From positions 2,599,184-2,663,183 of the forward strand of contig OY725500.1 in the NCBI GenBank assembly GCA_963281255.1: a stretch of 64,000 nucleotides of DNA. Direction: 5' to 3'. The DNA comes from Aphrocallistes beatrix. Taxonomy: Eukaryota; Porifera; Hexactinellida; Sceptrulophora; Aphrocallistidae. The notes beneath the pieces were generated by a model that made no database searches, was not told the origin of the DNA, and was given only the letters and a program-made list of their open reading frames with translations. The position numbers were made by a program, and so were the translations under genes. This document shows, piece after piece, positions 10,811-22,011 of the stretch (within the stretch, counting starts at the first letter, position 1; every line of letters begins with the position of its first letter).

Positions 10811-12451
10811 CAGCCGTATTCACTAAGATCTTAAGCACTAAGATCGATCTTAAGATCGAACTTAGAGGTATTCACTAAGAATTAAGATCGATCTTAGTTA
10901 AGATCGATCTTAAGATCGAACTTAGAAATAACGTTAGGGTTAATATGATTAGAATATAGCATTATACTAATCAAATACAAAACTGAAGTATAATATTTGT
11001 AATGGCAAGTAGTCATTTATTATTGATCTAGTGAAAATAAACTATATTTCTTCTTTCTGAGCAAAATTGAGGCCATTAATGTCAATATTAGGAGCAAATA
11101 AAATTGATTAACCCACTCCTGTAAGACATAGCTTCTATCTACTATGTAGTTGTACAGCCTGGAATGTCTGCTGGTGAGTGTCTTACAATATCTGTGGTGA
11201 AACTTTGTTTTAACTTTGAATTCTATTATGAAATTCAATGTTTTATGTATGCAATCTATAATTATTCTACACTAGTCAATATCAAAGGAAGAGCTATCAA
11301 AGAGCATAAGTTGTATCTCATGAATTCATAATATTATATTGAACAAAACATATAGACGACAAGTGTCTTTATATATTGTAACATGAAAACCTCTCTAAAA
11401 CAAAGTATAAACCCTGGATATGAGAAGTACAATAAATTGAACTCTATCGACGGTAAAATTTCTGCGTCATTTGGTGTTTGGAAAATAATTGGTGTCATTA
11501 GTGGTTATGGTAAGTCGGCGTCCTCCCGTAAATATACATTGCTGCTGAGTGCTCGCATTAACAATACCAAACCAAAATGGACAAATCCCGCAAGCAAATT
11601 GGACCAGAGAAGAAGAGTGAGTCTCATTAATGAAATTGAGTCAGCAGCAGGTGAGATTTTGAGAGGGTCAGGAAATTCTGCTGACAAAAACAAAAGGAGG
11701 AAACAAATCTGGAGAAACTTTACAGCCAAACTCTCAGTGCATGGCATGGCAGAGTTGTAGAGGATATCAGGAAAAAAGTCTCCAGAAATTGAAATCCCGA
11801 CAACGTATAAGGCATCAAAGAAAAGTTGGGAGAGAAGACGAACTGTTGATGAGCAAAGGCTGCAGACTTACTTCCATTACAGCAGGAAGTTTTGTTCCAA
11901 CAGATGGCTGTATTCTCAGCTGCAGTTAATAGAAGAACAGAGGGACTATTATCGATTGAAACGCTGGGAAAATCATTGTAAATAGGATCAAAGTGATTAT
12001 TATCAGTCATGTGAATCAATATATATAGCCTGTCTCTATAATTGTGCATATTAGAATGAGTCTATGATTATATGATCAAAGAATGTATGTTTGTTTATTC
12101 ATACAAATCCAAGAAGAATTTGACACGAATATAGCATGTGATACATGTTGCGATGTTACACACAATAAGAGAAATGTTTTAAAAATATTTTATTTGAAGT
12201 CTAATATCAATCAAGATAGATTCAATGTTCGACAGAAGTAAGTTTGAACAACATTTATGGAGTAATTAGTGAAAATCGAATCAATTACAATACTTAAGAC
12301 ACCTCCCTAGGTTGCTTAAAGTTCGGTCTTAAGTTCGGTCTTAAGACCGAACTTAAATCTTAGCGAATACCAATCTTAGTGAATACGACTTAAGATCGAA
12401 CTTAAGACTTAAGCACTAAGATCGATCTTAAGTTCTTAGTGAATACGGCCG
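10811..12451 (+). mobile_element. Harbinger-like element, copy 2, with CTG duplication
   Basis: Ends are CAGCCGTATTCACTAAG on the left and the inverted CGGCCGTATTCACTAAG on the right. Both sit next to CTG (10808-10810 and 12452-12454), a 3-bp target duplication as in PIF/Harbinger. Size is 1641 bp. The ends are full of AAGATCGATCTTAAG palindromes. It is inserted in the gypsy gag. It matches 3837-6010 closely over its length but lacks the Helitron found there, which makes it the empty-site reference. Confidence 0.85.
11577..11975 (+). pseudogene. Myb/SANT-like Harbinger accessory protein, frameshifted copy 2
   Basis: This is the counterpart of the gene at 5121. The ATG context is kept (11577) but the frame is lost within 16 codons. 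The Myb-like segment (VSLINEIESAAGEIL, KQIWRNFTAKL, SVHG) reads in another frame to a stop at 11758. Coiled-coil-like C-terminal coding (LQLIEEQRDYYRLKR) remains near 11925-11970. Comparing the two copies separates ancestral from copy-specific lesions. Confidence 0.72.
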
Positions 12452-12582
12452 CTGATCACCGCTTTTCTCCCTTCTTCAGTTACTGTAAGGGTACTGACAG
12501 CCGCGCAGAAGAGAGGCTCATACTCCGCAAGGGTCTGGTCTTCCTTTAGTGTCGGAACCGTTAGTGATATTAGGGTCGCCAT
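12452..12582 (-). pseudogene. N-terminal part of gypsy gag
   Basis: The minus-strand ATG at 12582 opens about 43 codons beginning MATLISLTVPTLKEDQTLAE. The frame runs without a stop into the right end of the Harbinger element. This gives the gag start and the insertion point. Confidence 0.65.
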
Positions 12583-13755
12583 CTGTTGAGACTAAGTTGT
12601 TGTTTTGTTACGCAAACATTTCAAACCAATAGTAAATAGAGTGGAGTGTTGGATTATATATTTAGAACAACAACTTAAGCCGTGAGCATACACTAATACA
12701 CGCCTGTCTTATGTTGATACTAATGTAGACATATAACCAATGGTTACCTAACAATCTAATGACAAAGCAGTCGCTAATGGAAAAAAGGTATCGCTATGTC
12801 CCAACACCCCCACTATTTTCCCAGTCATCGGATAATGAGACCTGTATCAATTGGCTGCATAATAATGGTATTCTCGCAAAAGGAATGCTCTGCAAATGTG
12901 GTACAAATTATGCGACCCGGGGATTTTGAAGGAATTTCAGGAAGAATAGGGTGGAGATCTTGAAAAAATTGCAAAAAATTTGCAAAGAGTTTTAATACAA
13001 ATAAATTACAGAATATCTATAATTATATAAAGCTCCTCTATAATTGCAAATGTAGCACTTCAAATTCGGATGGCGAGAATTACTAAAGAAATTTAATAAA
13101 TCTGCGATAAATTTTTGAATGAAATTCCTAAAATCAGTAGTTTTAGATTTCTTCATTGTAGTGAAAAAACTTCGCAACATATTTCATTCTCGACTGCCAA
13201 TAATTTATATTTTATAATTTTCGAAAGAACTAAATTGTAAGTTGCCTAAATATGTGCATATCAGAGAATGGAGATTTTCACATTCAAGGAATTTCTTTAT
13301 CAATATGGACCTCAAAACTAAAGAAATTGAGCTGAAGCCGAAAATCCATGTCCAAAAATGATTCAATCCAATTACTGGGAGATTTGGTAAATAATAGTCA
13401 CGCGAAAATGTCCATCATCATTTGTCGCCCTTGGGAAAATCAATGTGAAAATTCATACAACGGGGACTCTCACCTCACTGTACCATCATATTGACTATAA
13501 AATATTAGTTTTTTTAATTTACATAATTTTTCACAAAGTTCATCTAGAGGATCCCTGAGGTAGCGTTAACGCGAATTTTCTCCAAACCAAAGCATTTTGG
13601 AAATTTTAGAATCAACACGATTGACTGAACACTAACCCTAATCAAAAGGGTTCTCAGCAGGAGTTTTTGAAAGCGTATCGAAATTGTCCCAACCAGGATT
13701 TTCTAGCTTGTGCTTACAGCTTCTAACCCAGTGTCAAGTGTAAAATAGTAGGTAA
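12583..13755. other. No gene seen; possible gypsy leader/LTR remains at the left
   Basis: The first about 250 bases are upstream of the gypsy gag start and may include leader or LTR sequence. I could not match them to a second LTR copy near 7300-7430. The remainder is AT-rich without recognisable coding sequence. Confidence 0.4.
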
Positions 13756-14720
13756 TCCTTACTGTTAAAACTCGATTAATATTTATTTATTTGTATATAC
13801 AGTCGAACCTGCTATAGCGGCCACTCTATATAACGGCCACGTGTCTATAGCGGTCACCAATGAACAGTCCCGTCCGAAATTCCATAATATTGAACCTGTG
13901 TATAGCGGTCACCTGTTCAACGCGGTCAGCGGCCACCCGTTTGCAGTCCCTTACTGACCCTAAACTGTGTATAACGACCATCACCTGTCTATAACGGCCA
14001 CCACCTGTCTATAACGGCCATCACCTTTTTCACCTTTTATTTGCTTATTACAGGACCTGTTACGAACGGTAAACAAGTTTCATATAATTACTTCAAGTAA
14101 TGGATTTCTAAAAACTTGATATTTATTGCACCACGTCGATACCTTTGGGGATTAAGACAGTCACCTGTATATAACGGTCACCTGTGTATACCGGCCAATT
14201 TTGTCCAGTCTCTTGGGTGGCCGTTATATACAGGTTCCACTGTATATCTATCTGAAACGAATTGATTGAAGAAACTGCCAGGCCAAGAAAGCTGATCTTT
14301 GGCATTTGGGAGTCTTTTAGCTATGGCTCCACTAAGTTCGACGAAAATGTCGGCTCATAATGGAATTATGATGTCATTGTCACCTTTTTTATATTTAGAA
14401 ATTTCAGTTTTTCGATGATAACGCATTTTCGGTGATAGAAGGCTGAAATTTTAATTGAATGTATATATTAATATATCTCACATATGATGCAACTATAAAA
14501 ATGATGACTCATCACTCTGTTATGATATCATCATTACGCATCAAAAATTGACAAATCTGTCGATTTTCCGTGCAGTATCGATTATAACTGTAGGACAGAC
14601 GTATTTTGAAATGCTATCTCCCTTATAATTAATCAATGTGACCCCAGGCGCCCAAAGGGCGCATCCGGCAGACACAAAGTGTCCGCCAGCAGCGCAGCGC
14701 AAACAAGCGAAGCGCGCTTG
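13756..14720 (+). mobile_element. Non-autonomous Helitron interrupted by a TA-flanked MITE
   Basis: It starts A^TCCTTACTGTTAAAACTCGA and ends AAGCGAAGCGCGCTTG^T, with the GGACAC/GTGTCC hairpin upstream of the end. Removing the MITE at 13800-14242 leaves about 522 bp, like the family's other complete copies. It has TGATGACTCATCA, while the usual TGACGTCA site is altered to TGATATCA. Confidence 0.82.
13800..14242. mobile_element. TA-flanked MITE made of CTATAACGGCCAC-type subrepeats, 443 bp
   Basis: Termini are CAGTCGAACCTGCTATAGCG on the left and inverted CAGTGGAACCTGTATATAAC on the right, with TA on both outer sides. The interior repeats variants of ACCTGTCTATAACGGCCA at least eight times, on both sides of a unique core. 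No ORF. The TA duplication and CAGT ends point to Tc1/mariner mobilisation. It is nested in the Helitron. Confidence 0.85.
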
Positions 14721-14872
14721 TACTAATGATAATGATATAGTATATAATTGACTAAATAGCAAAATAAACGAGTTGAGGTATTAAGAGTTGATATAAATAC
14801 CAATGAAAAGTCAGGTAGATAAACTAAAAGACTAATGCAGTAAGTACCACCCACATTGTAATCGCACTAGCA

Positions 14873-15115
14873 TCAGCTGATCTGACACATTTCACTTTCC
14901 CCTCCAAAGTCTCCTGTCCTCCTCTGATTTTCTTTATTTGCCAATGATACCATTGAAAGAATCGATCCAGGTCCCTTCGAATCCTGGTTGAACTCTTCGG
15001 TTCTGCTTTGTCTCATCTGATTCTGTATCGACACCTTATTTCCACCTGATCCAATTCTTCTTTCTTCCAGCATTTGGCTCAATTGAATCAAGATGAACTC
15101 ACAATTTCTCCGCAA
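14873..15115 (-). pseudogene. 3' ORF fragment of the second gypsy element
   Basis: An 80-codon ORF, MRRNCEFILIQLSQMLEERR…, charged and rich in Gln/Arg/Glu. No domain recognised. Position downstream of the integrase suggests the end of pol or an extra reading frame, but this is inference from position only. Confidence 0.35.
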
Positions 15116-15544
15116 CCAACCAGGAACCTAAGTAGAATGGTGCAAGTATATTACTTCTTGCTTCGTCCCTGACCAACACCCAGTCACCAGGTACTATGTT
15201 ACCCGGTCTCACTTTCTTATCAGACACCTCCATCATTCTACTCTTTGTATGATCGATATTACTCGATAATTTTTCATGATGTTCGAGGTTCTTTGGACAA
15301 GCAGCTTCAAGTTAAGATGCATTGTTATCATAGCATGAGCGTTCCGTTTGAGGAATAATCGTATCAACCTTGCTCCTCAACTTCTCCCAAACATGATCTC
15401 CTGAGGTGTACATTTGGTGCTAGCATTAATCTGCCATATGCAAATAGAGCTTATCTCTTGACTTATTTGGGCTAATATGTAGTTAAAATTTTCTTCTCTT
15501 CTAAACAACAATGCATTCTTTGTTTAAAGTACTGTATCGTTCTT

Positions 15545-15934
15545 TCAGCCTCCCCATCTCCTTCCGGTTGGTAAACAATTGAGCCCTACTTTCGAATTGC
15601 ATATTTTCCTGAGTTCCCATATTACTGTACCATCAACGTTCAGATGTTGATCGGTAAGATCCACATTATAACCATGCCTGTGTAACCAACCATATTCCAA
15701 AGCTTCTGCAATAGTTGCTGCTTGATTTTTCATTGGGATGGCTTCCGTAAACTTAGAGAATAGGTCGACGATAATTAACACATAACGATACCCATGGGAG
15801 GTCCATAGCAATAAGCGCGCGAGGAAAATTTTACGTAGCTTGATAGATTTGGGGCTCTTCCCTTTCGTGTGACTGCTTGTGAAAGCATACTTCGCAGCAC
15901 TTGCAAATATTTTGAGCATCCAGAAACATTCCAC
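15545..15934 (-). pseudogene. Gypsy integrase core, frameshifted
   Basis: GYRYVLIIVDLFSKFTEAIP and KNQAATIAEAL are the integrase core strand and helix. DLTDQHLNVDGTVIWELRKIC carries the second catalytic Asp and the NVDG variant seen in other integrases here. The region of the catalytic Glu is lost into a shifted frame ending at 15545. The zinc-binding C-C pair and the first Asp are not clear. Confidence 0.72.
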
Positions 15935-16210
15935 TCCAAAAGAATCTCTCCCTCAAATCCTCATACGACCTACTGAATGAGTCGCAGGATGGACATGATT
16001 GAGAACATCCTCCCGACGCGATTTGGGAACTACGAATTTATTTCCTCGATATGGCAAACCAGAACAAATCCTCATTTAAGGATATCGTTTTAATTATCCT
16101 GTATTGATACGGACATTCTCATTTATTTCAACCATAGCTCTGGAAATTAACGGATCTAGTTCCTGTTCTTCACATAAGTATCTAGTAAATTCAATCTCTT
16201 CGCTAACTAG

Positions 16211-16770
16211 TTAAACTTTCGGTTCCAAATGCTCATCCTCCTCGTTTAATTCTTCATTATGTGTCGTCGCGCTCAGACTTAGATAGTCCGCCATAAGGTT
16301 TTCTGACCCCTTCCTGAACATAATATCGTAACGTAAATCCTCCAATTCAATAAGCCAGCGAGCAAACTTGCCTCTAGGATCCCTCTGATGTCTAATCCAG
16401 ATTAATGGATTGTGATCGGAGAGAATGGTTATTCCTGGAGCAGTGTCCAAGTACTTCCTCCAATTTACGGGATGCGGCTACTATGGCCCATGCCTCTCGC
16501 TCATCGGCACTATATCATTTCTGGGAATCGTTCAACTGACAAGAAAGGAATTCGACTGCATACTTCCTTCACTATCAAGACACCACCTACAGCAGAACCT
16601 GATGCATCCACCTCGAAATAATAACTGCGGTTCCAATCTAGATAACTAAGTGCAATCGGGCTGTTTGTAAGGGTTTACATAGCTCCTGGTAGCTTCTCGA
16701 TTCCATTCCCAGCGTACCCCCTTTCGAGTAAGCCTATAGAGTGGTAAAACTGTCTATCCTATACTAGAGA
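16211..16770 (-). pseudogene. Gypsy RNase H with upstream tether
   Basis: ITILSDHNPLIWIRHQRDPR and FARWLIELEDLRYDIMFRKG in the 16211-16450 ORF are RNase H motifs. Upstream, in other frames, lie YFEVDASGSAVGGVL (the RNase H start with catalytic Asp) and TVLPLYRLTRKGVRWEWN (the tether). The stretch is one decayed RT-RNase H region. Confidence 0.75.
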
Positions 16771-16804
16771 AGAACTCTCGATAGTAGTTATATACCCCTC
16801 ATTG

Positions 16805-16960
16805 ACAATGACTTTTGCTTGCTCATTTCCGGTTAAGTCATTTTGGGCGGGGAAGTCATAGAAATATGGGGTCTAAGCTATAAATAGTATGGACCCATTG
16901 GGTTTTAACTAACCCTTAAAATGAGTGTAGCTGCTTAATGTTAGTTGAAGCTTGTTGTTC
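16805..16960 (+). repeat. Dispersed repeat with CATTTCCGGTTAAG and CTATAAATAG
   Basis: Three copies share GCTxxCTCATTTCCGGTTAAG, TCATTTTGG, AAGTCATA and CTATAAATAG at similar spacing: here, at 20270-20400 and at 59137-59340. The TATAAATAG could act as a core promoter of an LTR or short element, but nothing shows it does. Confidence 0.55.
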
Positions 16961-17767
16961 AATTTTTCTACAATAGAAGGTAATTGTTTAATTTCGTTTC
17001 CAATCAAAAGGTGCCCAAAAAATTCGTCCTGTCTCCATGACATGCTCAGTTAAACGTGTACACTGGGCCTCTTTGGATCTACCGCGAAGACATCTGAATA
17101 TTTTGTCAATATCTTTAAAATGTCCTAGTGTCGAGTAGGATCCAATTCTGGGCAAATATCCCAGGATTGGCGAGATATCATGAACGCATCCTCTGCGACA
17201 ACACTGTTCACAACTTTAACGGGAGATAAAAATTCTCCTCATGTAGCGAAGCTTCTGTTGGTATATCTATAAAAGAAAAGAAACTATTCCATTGCGATTG
17301 ATTAATACATTTTAAGCAGTATTTACCCTTGAATATATTAGATGTCGCAATTATCTTCCAAATTCATAATCAAAGTTCATTAAATAATATTACATGATAA
17401 TGATTGCTGGAATTGTGGTTAATAATTGACTTGAAAATAGGACAATGCATATTGACTAAATGTCGAAAGGGCTGCCCGGTTGAGAGAGGTTCCCGGATAT
17501 CGGAGGTCTGGATAAGAGAGGTTCGAGTGTACAATATTATTTCTATTTTTCTAACCAAATAGTATATTTCGAGACCACTGAAAATTGTAAATTTTTCAAT
17601 ATCAAGTTAAATATTAGTCGACAAATCCATATTTATACTAATTAATATTGACATCGGTTAACCGGTTAACCGCCCTGGAGGAAACCAAAATAACCGACCC
17701 CGAACATCGGTTAACCAACCCCAGCCCTTGCATAACTTTAGGATGGGGAACACTCAATATTTTAAGT

Positions 17768-18255
17768 TGATCTTTACTATGGGCATTTTGTTTTTTATCA
17801 AAAATTTGCCAAAATACCTTTTTAATCATTTTTAGATCCCAAAATGGGATTCCAAACATTAATTTCGATTTTAGGAATTTCAATGCTAATATTTTGCCAC
17901 TTAGAGCCACTTGTACCACCTGGTGTCGCCCAAAAAGGACACATTTTTGAAGCGAAATGTCTAATATCCATAACTTCTTTGAACCAAGCCAGATCATCAT
18001 TTTTATGCTAAATTCGAGGTCAGCACTAAATTTCCAGCAATTTGATATAGTATATTTTGGACACATTTGAAGAATTTCTTTGGCTGCGTGTTCCTAGCAA
18101 CGGCCAGGAATGTGAAAAAATTCCTGGCCTTTGCTATGCACGGACATCCAAAAGATTCTCCAAATATGGTCAATATATATATCAAATTGCTCGAAATTCA
18201 ATGGGGGACACGATTTCAGAATTAAAAGGATGATCTGACATGGTTCAAATAAGTT
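17768..18255 (+). mobile_element. Fold-back repeat, single-arm copy
   Basis: It begins ACTATGGGCATTTTG and ends TAAGTTATTGATC. It corresponds to one arm of the large palindrome at 21034-22011 and is itself self-complementary around GAATGTGAAAAAATTCC at about 18106-18122. Recurrent words are AGAGCCACTTGTACCACCTG and TCAGCACTAAATTTCCAGC. Confidence 0.75.
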
Positions 18256-18430
18256 ATTGATCTAGGATCCCGGAGGATACTATCGAATGTGGTTATTTTT
18301 GGGTGGCCAGTCATTAATGACCAGTTTTTCACACTTTTGATGGTGAAATTTTTTGATATACCATATTTTGTTATTACTGCTAAAAGTTGTCGAATAAGGA
18401 TATTTGCATGTTATTTAATAGATAAAATGA
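18243..18430. repeat. Dispersed repeat, second copy of 2866-3070
   Basis: Shares GGATACTATC, TTTTTGGGTGGCCAGTCAT, TTTTTCACACTTTTGA and GTTATTTAATA with the earlier copy in the same order. It follows directly on the fold-back copy. Confidence 0.6.
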
Positions 18431-19907
18431 CAATCCTCCCAAACTTGATGATTTCGTTCTAAGAATTTGTTCATTCTATAAACTTGATGTTACTACAATA
18501 GAACCTATACACATAATACTGTAAATATTACTGTACAGATTTTCAAATTAATTCCCCTCCAAAGTTTTAGTTGAATATGTCGAAAAATAGGCTAAATCCT
18601 GACTAAATTCAGTAAAATTAGGTGGTAATGCAAAATTTTGCACTTTCTAACGAGAAACGCTCGGTAGAAATTAAGGATATATTTCAATGAAGAGATATGG
18701 AGTGATGTATTCTAAGAAAGTAAATGTTAAAATCTAAGGAAAGTTGAAGTATTATGTCCAATTGTAATGAAAAATTGAATTTTAAAAAATCCTCAATTTC
18801 TAATAGTCATATCACTAATGTTAAACATTTCTTTTGAATATTTTGATAAACTATAGTAGACATATACACTACAGTTTATGGTAGTTGAGCACAAAAAATC
18901 CCCATCATACCTAATGCAAAGGCGCCACACGGTAGCGTTAAATACTTAATTTGGGGGTTTACCAACATTTTTGATGGGGAAATTCCCCCAGACCCACTAC
19001 GCCCTGAGTATGACCTGGATCCCGTAGTAATTCAAATATCTGAAGTAAATAATTCTTTATTTATCCACAAAGTTTAGAAATTACATTAAATCTAGAGACA
19101 GACCGGCCAAGTTTGAACCTAGTCCATAAATTTGGCGACTATGGTGTAGGTAGTAGTGAATCCGCATTCGATCTGAAATTAGATTTCCTTGCAAATCTGT
19201 TAATCTGATATTCATGAGCTGCTAAATTTCAGGTATTCAGCTCTAATATTTACTAGGTCCTATGGTCTGTCATTTGTCAAAATGACCCATTCAATTTGTT
19301 TCTAAATATTTTCAAAATTCAGGACAGGGTTTCATACAGAGGGCACTTGCTTCCTCTGCTCATCAAGTGTCTCCCGAAAATAAAATGAAGCATAAAATGA
19401 AGAGATGTGATCTGACCTACCCTCCTTAAATATTTGGATAACCTAGATTGCTCCCCTTGCATGCAAATTATGTATGAAACACTGGAGGAAAGAGAAAATA
19501 TTGGCTCATTTGCAATCATGGCCATGAGTACTGCGAGTAAGTAATTTTTAACTAGGCATTTACGTGTTCTGACCCAGCTGGGGTGGATCACTTGGGACCA
19601 ATGCTACAGGCCTGGGTTCAATAACTTTTAAATATAATATATTAAACAAATAATTTCAATAAATTTATCACTTTAACCTTGGCTCAAAGGCCGATATGCC
19701 TTCGGTGAGGTGATATATCTCTTTTGAGTAGATACAACTATATAGTATACCTAATATAACAAATAGCAATAACAAATCAGTGGCGAAAATGTTTCAATTG
19801 CATTGGAGACCATTGGATATTTGACCAATGTATATAGAGCGAAGTTGCGTTGCCAGGGGGGAACAAGAGAAATTTGAATCTCAGATTTATCTGCAAAATT
19901 AATAAAT
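18431..19907. other. No gene seen
   Basis: AT-rich. A minus-strand ORF at 19319-19591 (90 codons) has no recognisable motif, and I do not call it. No terminal repeats noticed. Confidence 0.45.
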
Positions 19908-20033
19908 CAGGGCCGGCGGAACTGGTCCGGCTGGTCCAGCTTTGGCCGGACCAATTTTATCCCATTATGGCTTATTTTCATATGCAAATTTGCTTTTGGC
20001 CGGACCAATAAAAACTTGCTTCCTCCGGGCCTG
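19908..20033. mobile_element. Small hAT-like MITE, 126 bp
   Basis: Ends are CAGGGCCGGCGGAA and inverted CAGGCCCGGAGGAA. The interior repeats GGCCGGACCAA twice in direct orientation, with GTCCGG/GGTCC words inverted. Flanks TAATAAAT and TAAATAAA resemble an imperfect 8-bp duplication. Related in its end sequence to the 26530-27019 element. Confidence 0.65.
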
Positions 20034-20061
20034 TAAATAAAGAAAAATAAGTAAACAAGAA

Positions 20062-20262
20062 TCCTTACTATTAAAACTTAATTTATTAATATTTATTTAT
20101 ATACATATATACATATATCTCTGTAACGAATTGATTGAAGAAACTGCCAGGTCCAGAAAGCTGATTTTTGGCATGTTGGAGTTTTCTGGCTATGGCTCCA
20201 GTAATTTCAGAGCTCAGACGAAAATGTCAACTCATCATGGAATTATGACGTTATGACGTTTA
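20062..20262 (+). mobile_element. Helitron fragment, 5' part only
   Basis: It begins A^TCCTTACTATTAAAACTTAA and follows the family sequence through the GAATTGATTGAAGAAACTGC and TGGCTATGGCTCCAGTAA blocks to about the first TGACGT. There it joins the 20270-20400 repeat. The 3' half is missing. Confidence 0.75.
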
Positions 20263-20269
20263 ACCCACG

Positions 20270-20400
20270 CTTGCCACAGGAATGTGTTGCGTCATTTCCG
20301 GTTTAAGCCATTTTCAGTGATGAAGTCATACAAGTTTGGGGTTATTACTATAAATAGAAAAATCCCAAGTGCTTTCAAGAGTTAAATTAAAATGTGTCGT
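20270..20400 (+). repeat. Dispersed repeat with CATTTCCGGTTTAAG and CTATAAATAG, copy 2
   Basis: Same word order as 16805-16960: GCTTGCC, CATTTCCGGTT, AAGTCATA, TGGGGT, CTATAAATAG, then AATTAAAATG. It adjoins the broken Helitron on its left. Confidence 0.55.
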
Positions 20401-20851
20401 TTTTGGAACAACAGCAGGTGATACAAGTAACGACGATTGTATTCATCATTTAGCATAATAGCCACATTTGAATACATATTTAATGAATAGATTCGCTATT
20501 TTGTAATATATTCAAGTTCTCCATAGAATTTGTATTACTATTAAATCAATGATAAGTCGAGAATTATTTATTTTTTGACAAAGGATTGTTTGAGGAACCT
20601 ATATACTTTCGCATATATCCTTTTATTTAAGAATATAATAGATTATATATCTTCAATAGTTTTTAAGATATGACATCGGCCTCTTTCGGGACCATAGAGA
20701 GATATTATGCCGGAACTTTACCTATAATAAGCGATATCTCAAGAACAAATGGTCGGATCCGAACAAATTTTTTTTGAAACGAACAGAATATTATTTCTGA
20801 TCCAGTGATCGCTAAATATCTGATATCAAACAGCCGATTTCCCGAGCATTA

Positions 20852-21025
20852 TATAAATGAACTCCCTTATAGAGCCATTTTGTTTAGATTTTATTAGGCC
20901 ATTCTTCTAAATCTTTGTGTTGTATAATCCACAAAGGTGTCAAAACAATGTTAAGGTCCATATCATTAAAAAATTATCAAATAAGTTGAAAACTAATTGG
21001 TAAATGCGTCAAAAACTATAATTTT
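20852..21025. repeat. Dispersed repeat, second copy of 6010-6185
   Basis: Same ATGAACTCCCTTATAGA start and AACAATGTTAAGGTCCATAT interior. It ends against the fold-back element at 21034. Confidence 0.6.
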
Positions 21026-21033
21026 TCAAACTA

Positions 21034-22011
21034 GTTGGCCTTTCTTATGGGCATTTTGTTTTTTGTCAAAAATTTGCCAAAAGACCTTTTAAATCATTTT
21101 TAGATCCCTAAAGGGGTTCTAAACATTAATTCCGATTTTTAGAATTTCAATGCTAATATTTCCTCACCTAGAGCCACTTGTACCACCTGGTGTTACCCAA
21201 AAAGGACACATTTTTGAAGCGAAATGTCTCATATCCATAACTTCTTTGAACCATGTCAGATCATCATTTTAATGCTAAATTCCTCCTCAGCACTAAATTT
21301 CCAGCAATTTGATATATATATATTGGACACATTTGGAGAAATTCTTTGGCTGCTGGTTCCTTGCAACAGCCAGGAATGTGAAAAAATTCCTAGCCGTTGC
21401 TATACACGGACATCCAAAAAATTCTCCAAATATGGTCAATATATATATCAAATTGCTGGAAATTTAGTGCTGAGCACGAAAATGATGATCTGACATTGTT
21501 CAAAGAAGTTATTGATGTTGGAGTTATTGATGTTGGACCAGATCAATAACTTCTTTGAACCATGTTAGATCATCATTTTAATGCTAAATTCTTGCTCAGC
21601 ACTAATTTCCCGCAATTTGATATATATTGACCATATTTGGGATTTTTTTTGGATGTCCGTGCATAGCAACGGCCAGGATTTTTTCCACATTCCTGGCCGT
21701 TGCTAGGAACCCGCAGCCAAGAATTTCTCCGAATCTCTCCAATATTTATATCAAATTGCTGGAAATTTAGCATTAAAATGATGATCTAACATGGTTCAAA
21801 CAAGTTGTGGATATGAGACATTTCGGTTCAAAATTGTGTCCTTTTTCGGGCGACACCAGGTGGTACAAGTGGCTCTTAGTTGCGAATTATTAGTATTGAA
21901 ATCCTAAAAATCGAAATTAATGTTTAAAACCACTTTAGGGATCTAAAAATGATTATAAAGGCCTTTGGCAAATTTTTGATAAAAAACAAAATGCCCATAG
22001 GAAAGGCCAAC
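21034..22011. mobile_element. Hierarchical palindrome (fold-back element), 978 bp
   Basis: The outer arms start GTTGGCCTTTCTTATGGGCA and end with the inverted GTTGGCCTTTCCTATGGGCA. Left and right halves are inverted copies about a centre near 21530. Each half is itself an inverted repeat with centres near 21390 and 21675, built on GCCAGGAATGTG…TTCCTxGCCGTTGC. No ORF of substance. The family includes the single-arm copy at 17768-18255. The class is unknown because no clear target duplication was seen. Confidence 0.8.

Larger units (their letters stand above)
7430..12582 (-). mobile_element. Decayed Ty3/gypsy retrotransposon with a Harbinger insertion in gag
   Basis: Reading the minus strand from 12582, the order is gag start, [Harbinger 10811-12451], rest of gag, CCHC knuckle, protease, reverse transcriptase, RNase H and integrase. 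This pol order with integrase last defines Ty3/gypsy. Multiple frameshifts and stops break every region. The integrase is cut off near 7430 after its second catalytic aspartate. I could not find a convincing matching LTR pair; 12583-12830 may hold leader or LTR remains. Confidence 0.85.
14873..17060 (-). mobile_element. Second Ty3/gypsy remnant
   Basis: Minus-strand order: RT thumb fragment (about 16930-17060), RT/RNase H tether and RNase H (16210-16770), integrase (15545-15934), then a 3' ORF (14873-15115). All are in short, separated frames. It is distinct from the 7430-12582 element. A dispersed TATAAATAG-containing repeat (16805-16960) lies within it. No LTRs recognised. Confidence 0.75.

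Noticed and set aside
13800..14242. Regular subrepeats as a CRISPR array
   Set aside because: The words are variable, in both orientations, within a TA-flanked inverted-repeat element in eukaryotic DNA, with no uniform spacers or cas genes.
16805..16960. TATAAATAG as a functional promoter
   Set aside because: It recurs in three dispersed copies and lies inside a dead gypsy pol; no start site or gene follows.
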